A stretch of 64,000 nucleotides of DNA from Actinacidiphila guanduensis. Lineage in GTDB: Bacteria > Actinomycetota > Actinomycetes > Streptomycetales > Streptomycetaceae. Each line of letters opens with the position of its first letter. The stretch's first letter is position 1. Both the position numbers and the translations under genes were made by a program. Below, piece by piece: positions 63,660 through 64,000 of this stretch. A model generated the notes under the pieces. It searched no databases and was not told where the DNA came from. It saw only the letters and a program-made list of their open reading frames with translations. The stretch is from the NCBI RefSeq assembly GCF_900103985.1, contig NZ_FNIE01000007.1, positions 398,704 to 462,703 on the forward strand, read 5' to 3'.

Positions 63660-63800
63660 TTGCCCTGGCACAATGCCGACATAGCTATTCCGCTCCTGCA
63701 ATTCCTGACCGAAGGCTGAATCGGAATGCCTTGAAGGGTATCCCTCCCGGACCCGACCATGGAATCCAGTCGATATCGACGTCCGGCAGGAGGGGTTGTG

Positions 63801-64000
63801 GTGCGTAAGGTGCTCGTCGCGAACCGCGGTGAAATCGCTGTTCGGGTTGCCCGTGCGTGCCGGGATGCGGGGATCGGCAGTGTTGCGGTGTATGCGGAGC
63901 CGGATCGGGATGCGGTGCACGTCAAGGTGGCCGACGAGGCCTACGCCCTGGGCGGTGACACTCCCGCGGCCAGTTACCTCGACATCGCCAAGGTCCTGGC
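63801..64000 (+). CDS. Acetyl/propionyl-CoA carboxylase, biotin carboxylase subunit (JadJ/AccA-like, truncated by window)
   Basis: The first 66 codons only. GTG 63801 is best placed after AGGAGG (63789-63794), though GTG 63798 is in frame. [20 protein letters not shown] is the highly conserved N-terminus of biotin carboxylases, followed by [20 protein letters not shown]. It would carboxylate biotin for malonyl-CoA formation. Copies of this gene (jadJ) occur inside aromatic polyketide clusters to boost precursor supply, consistent with cluster genes beyond 64000. Confidence 0.92.
   Translation, partial: MRKVLVANRGEIAVRVARACRDAGIGSVAVYAEPDRDAVHVKVADEAYALGGDTPAASYLDIAKVL

Larger units (their letters stand above)
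63439..63800. other. Gap between response regulator and biotin carboxylase
   Basis: No gene in 362 bp. Holds a canonical terminator (63564-63597), then an AT-richer promoter region with direct repeats at 63641-63659 ahead of the carboxylase start. Confidence 0.65.

Noticed and set aside
46897..64000. Minimal PKS (ketosynthase, chain-length factor, ACP) or NRPS genes
   Set aside because: No protein in this part carries a ketosynthase Cys motif, an ACP DSL motif or adenylation signatures. The cluster core, if present, is outside the window.

Overview
The window is 64 kb of very GC-rich DNA (roughly 70 to 75% G+C by eye) with strong third-position GC bias, GTG/TTG starts and stop/start overlaps. 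Gene content and order point to Streptomycetaceae (Streptomyces or a close relative): the run phoH, ybeY, CNNM/HlyC-type CBS protein, cytidine-deaminase-like, era, leuA, terB, recO, uppS and glyS, then a zinc ABC system with zur, is a typical Streptomyces core neighbourhood. I see no rRNA, tRNA or CRISPR array.

Region 1 (1-31 kb) is mostly conserved chromosome. It holds a secreted HAD phosphatase cut by the window edge; a divergent GH4 glycosidase and PfkB sugar kinase; the phoH-ybeY-CNNM operon; an island with a LysR regulator and small proteins; an amt-PII nitrogen pair wedged next to era; a double-module Lrp regulator with an MFS pump; a protealysin-like M4 peptidase with an emfourin-like inhibitor gene; leuA behind a Leu-codon attenuator; terB, recO, uppS and glyS; a Zur-type zinc uptake operon; ppdK and dusB.

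Region 2 (31-46.5 kb) is accessory metabolism and regulation: MFS plus MarR, a metallo-hydrolase and MarR sharing two overlapping palindromic operators, OsmC, a GlxA-type regulator and isochorismatase hydrolase, assimilatory nitrite reductase nirBD, a DUF6807 protein with a LacI regulator, a YdcF-like protein, a WYL regulator with a VOC protein, and an F420-type LLM oxidoreductase. It ends at a truncated IS5-type transposase (46.5 kb).

Region 3 (46.9-64 kb) looks like one flank of an aromatic (type II) polyketide cluster. The core ketosynthase genes are not in the window and would have to lie beyond 64000. A seven-gene minus-strand operon encodes a SnoaL-like protein, a cation/proton antiporter, a flavin reductase, a PgaE-type FAD hydroxylase, a phenolic-type flavin-dependent halogenase, a bicovalent-FAD (BBE-type) oxidase and an NmrA-like reductase. 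Opposite it lie a double-domain antibiotic-biosynthesis monooxygenase and a first atypical response regulator. They are followed by a JadR2-like pseudo-gamma-butyrolactone receptor, a TIGR03086 protein, a PPOX/F420 protein, an MFS exporter, a methyltransferase, an HxlR regulator, a second atypical response regulator and the start of a biotin carboxylase that would supply malonyl-CoA. The proposed logic, by analogy with jadR1/jadR2 of jadomycin, is that the TetR-type receptor represses the second response-regulator gene through a 22-bp palindrome inside its promoter, and that the orphan regulators drive tailoring promoters carrying TGAC direct repeats. The likely product is a halogenated polycyclic aromatic polyketide; its identity cannot be read from this window.
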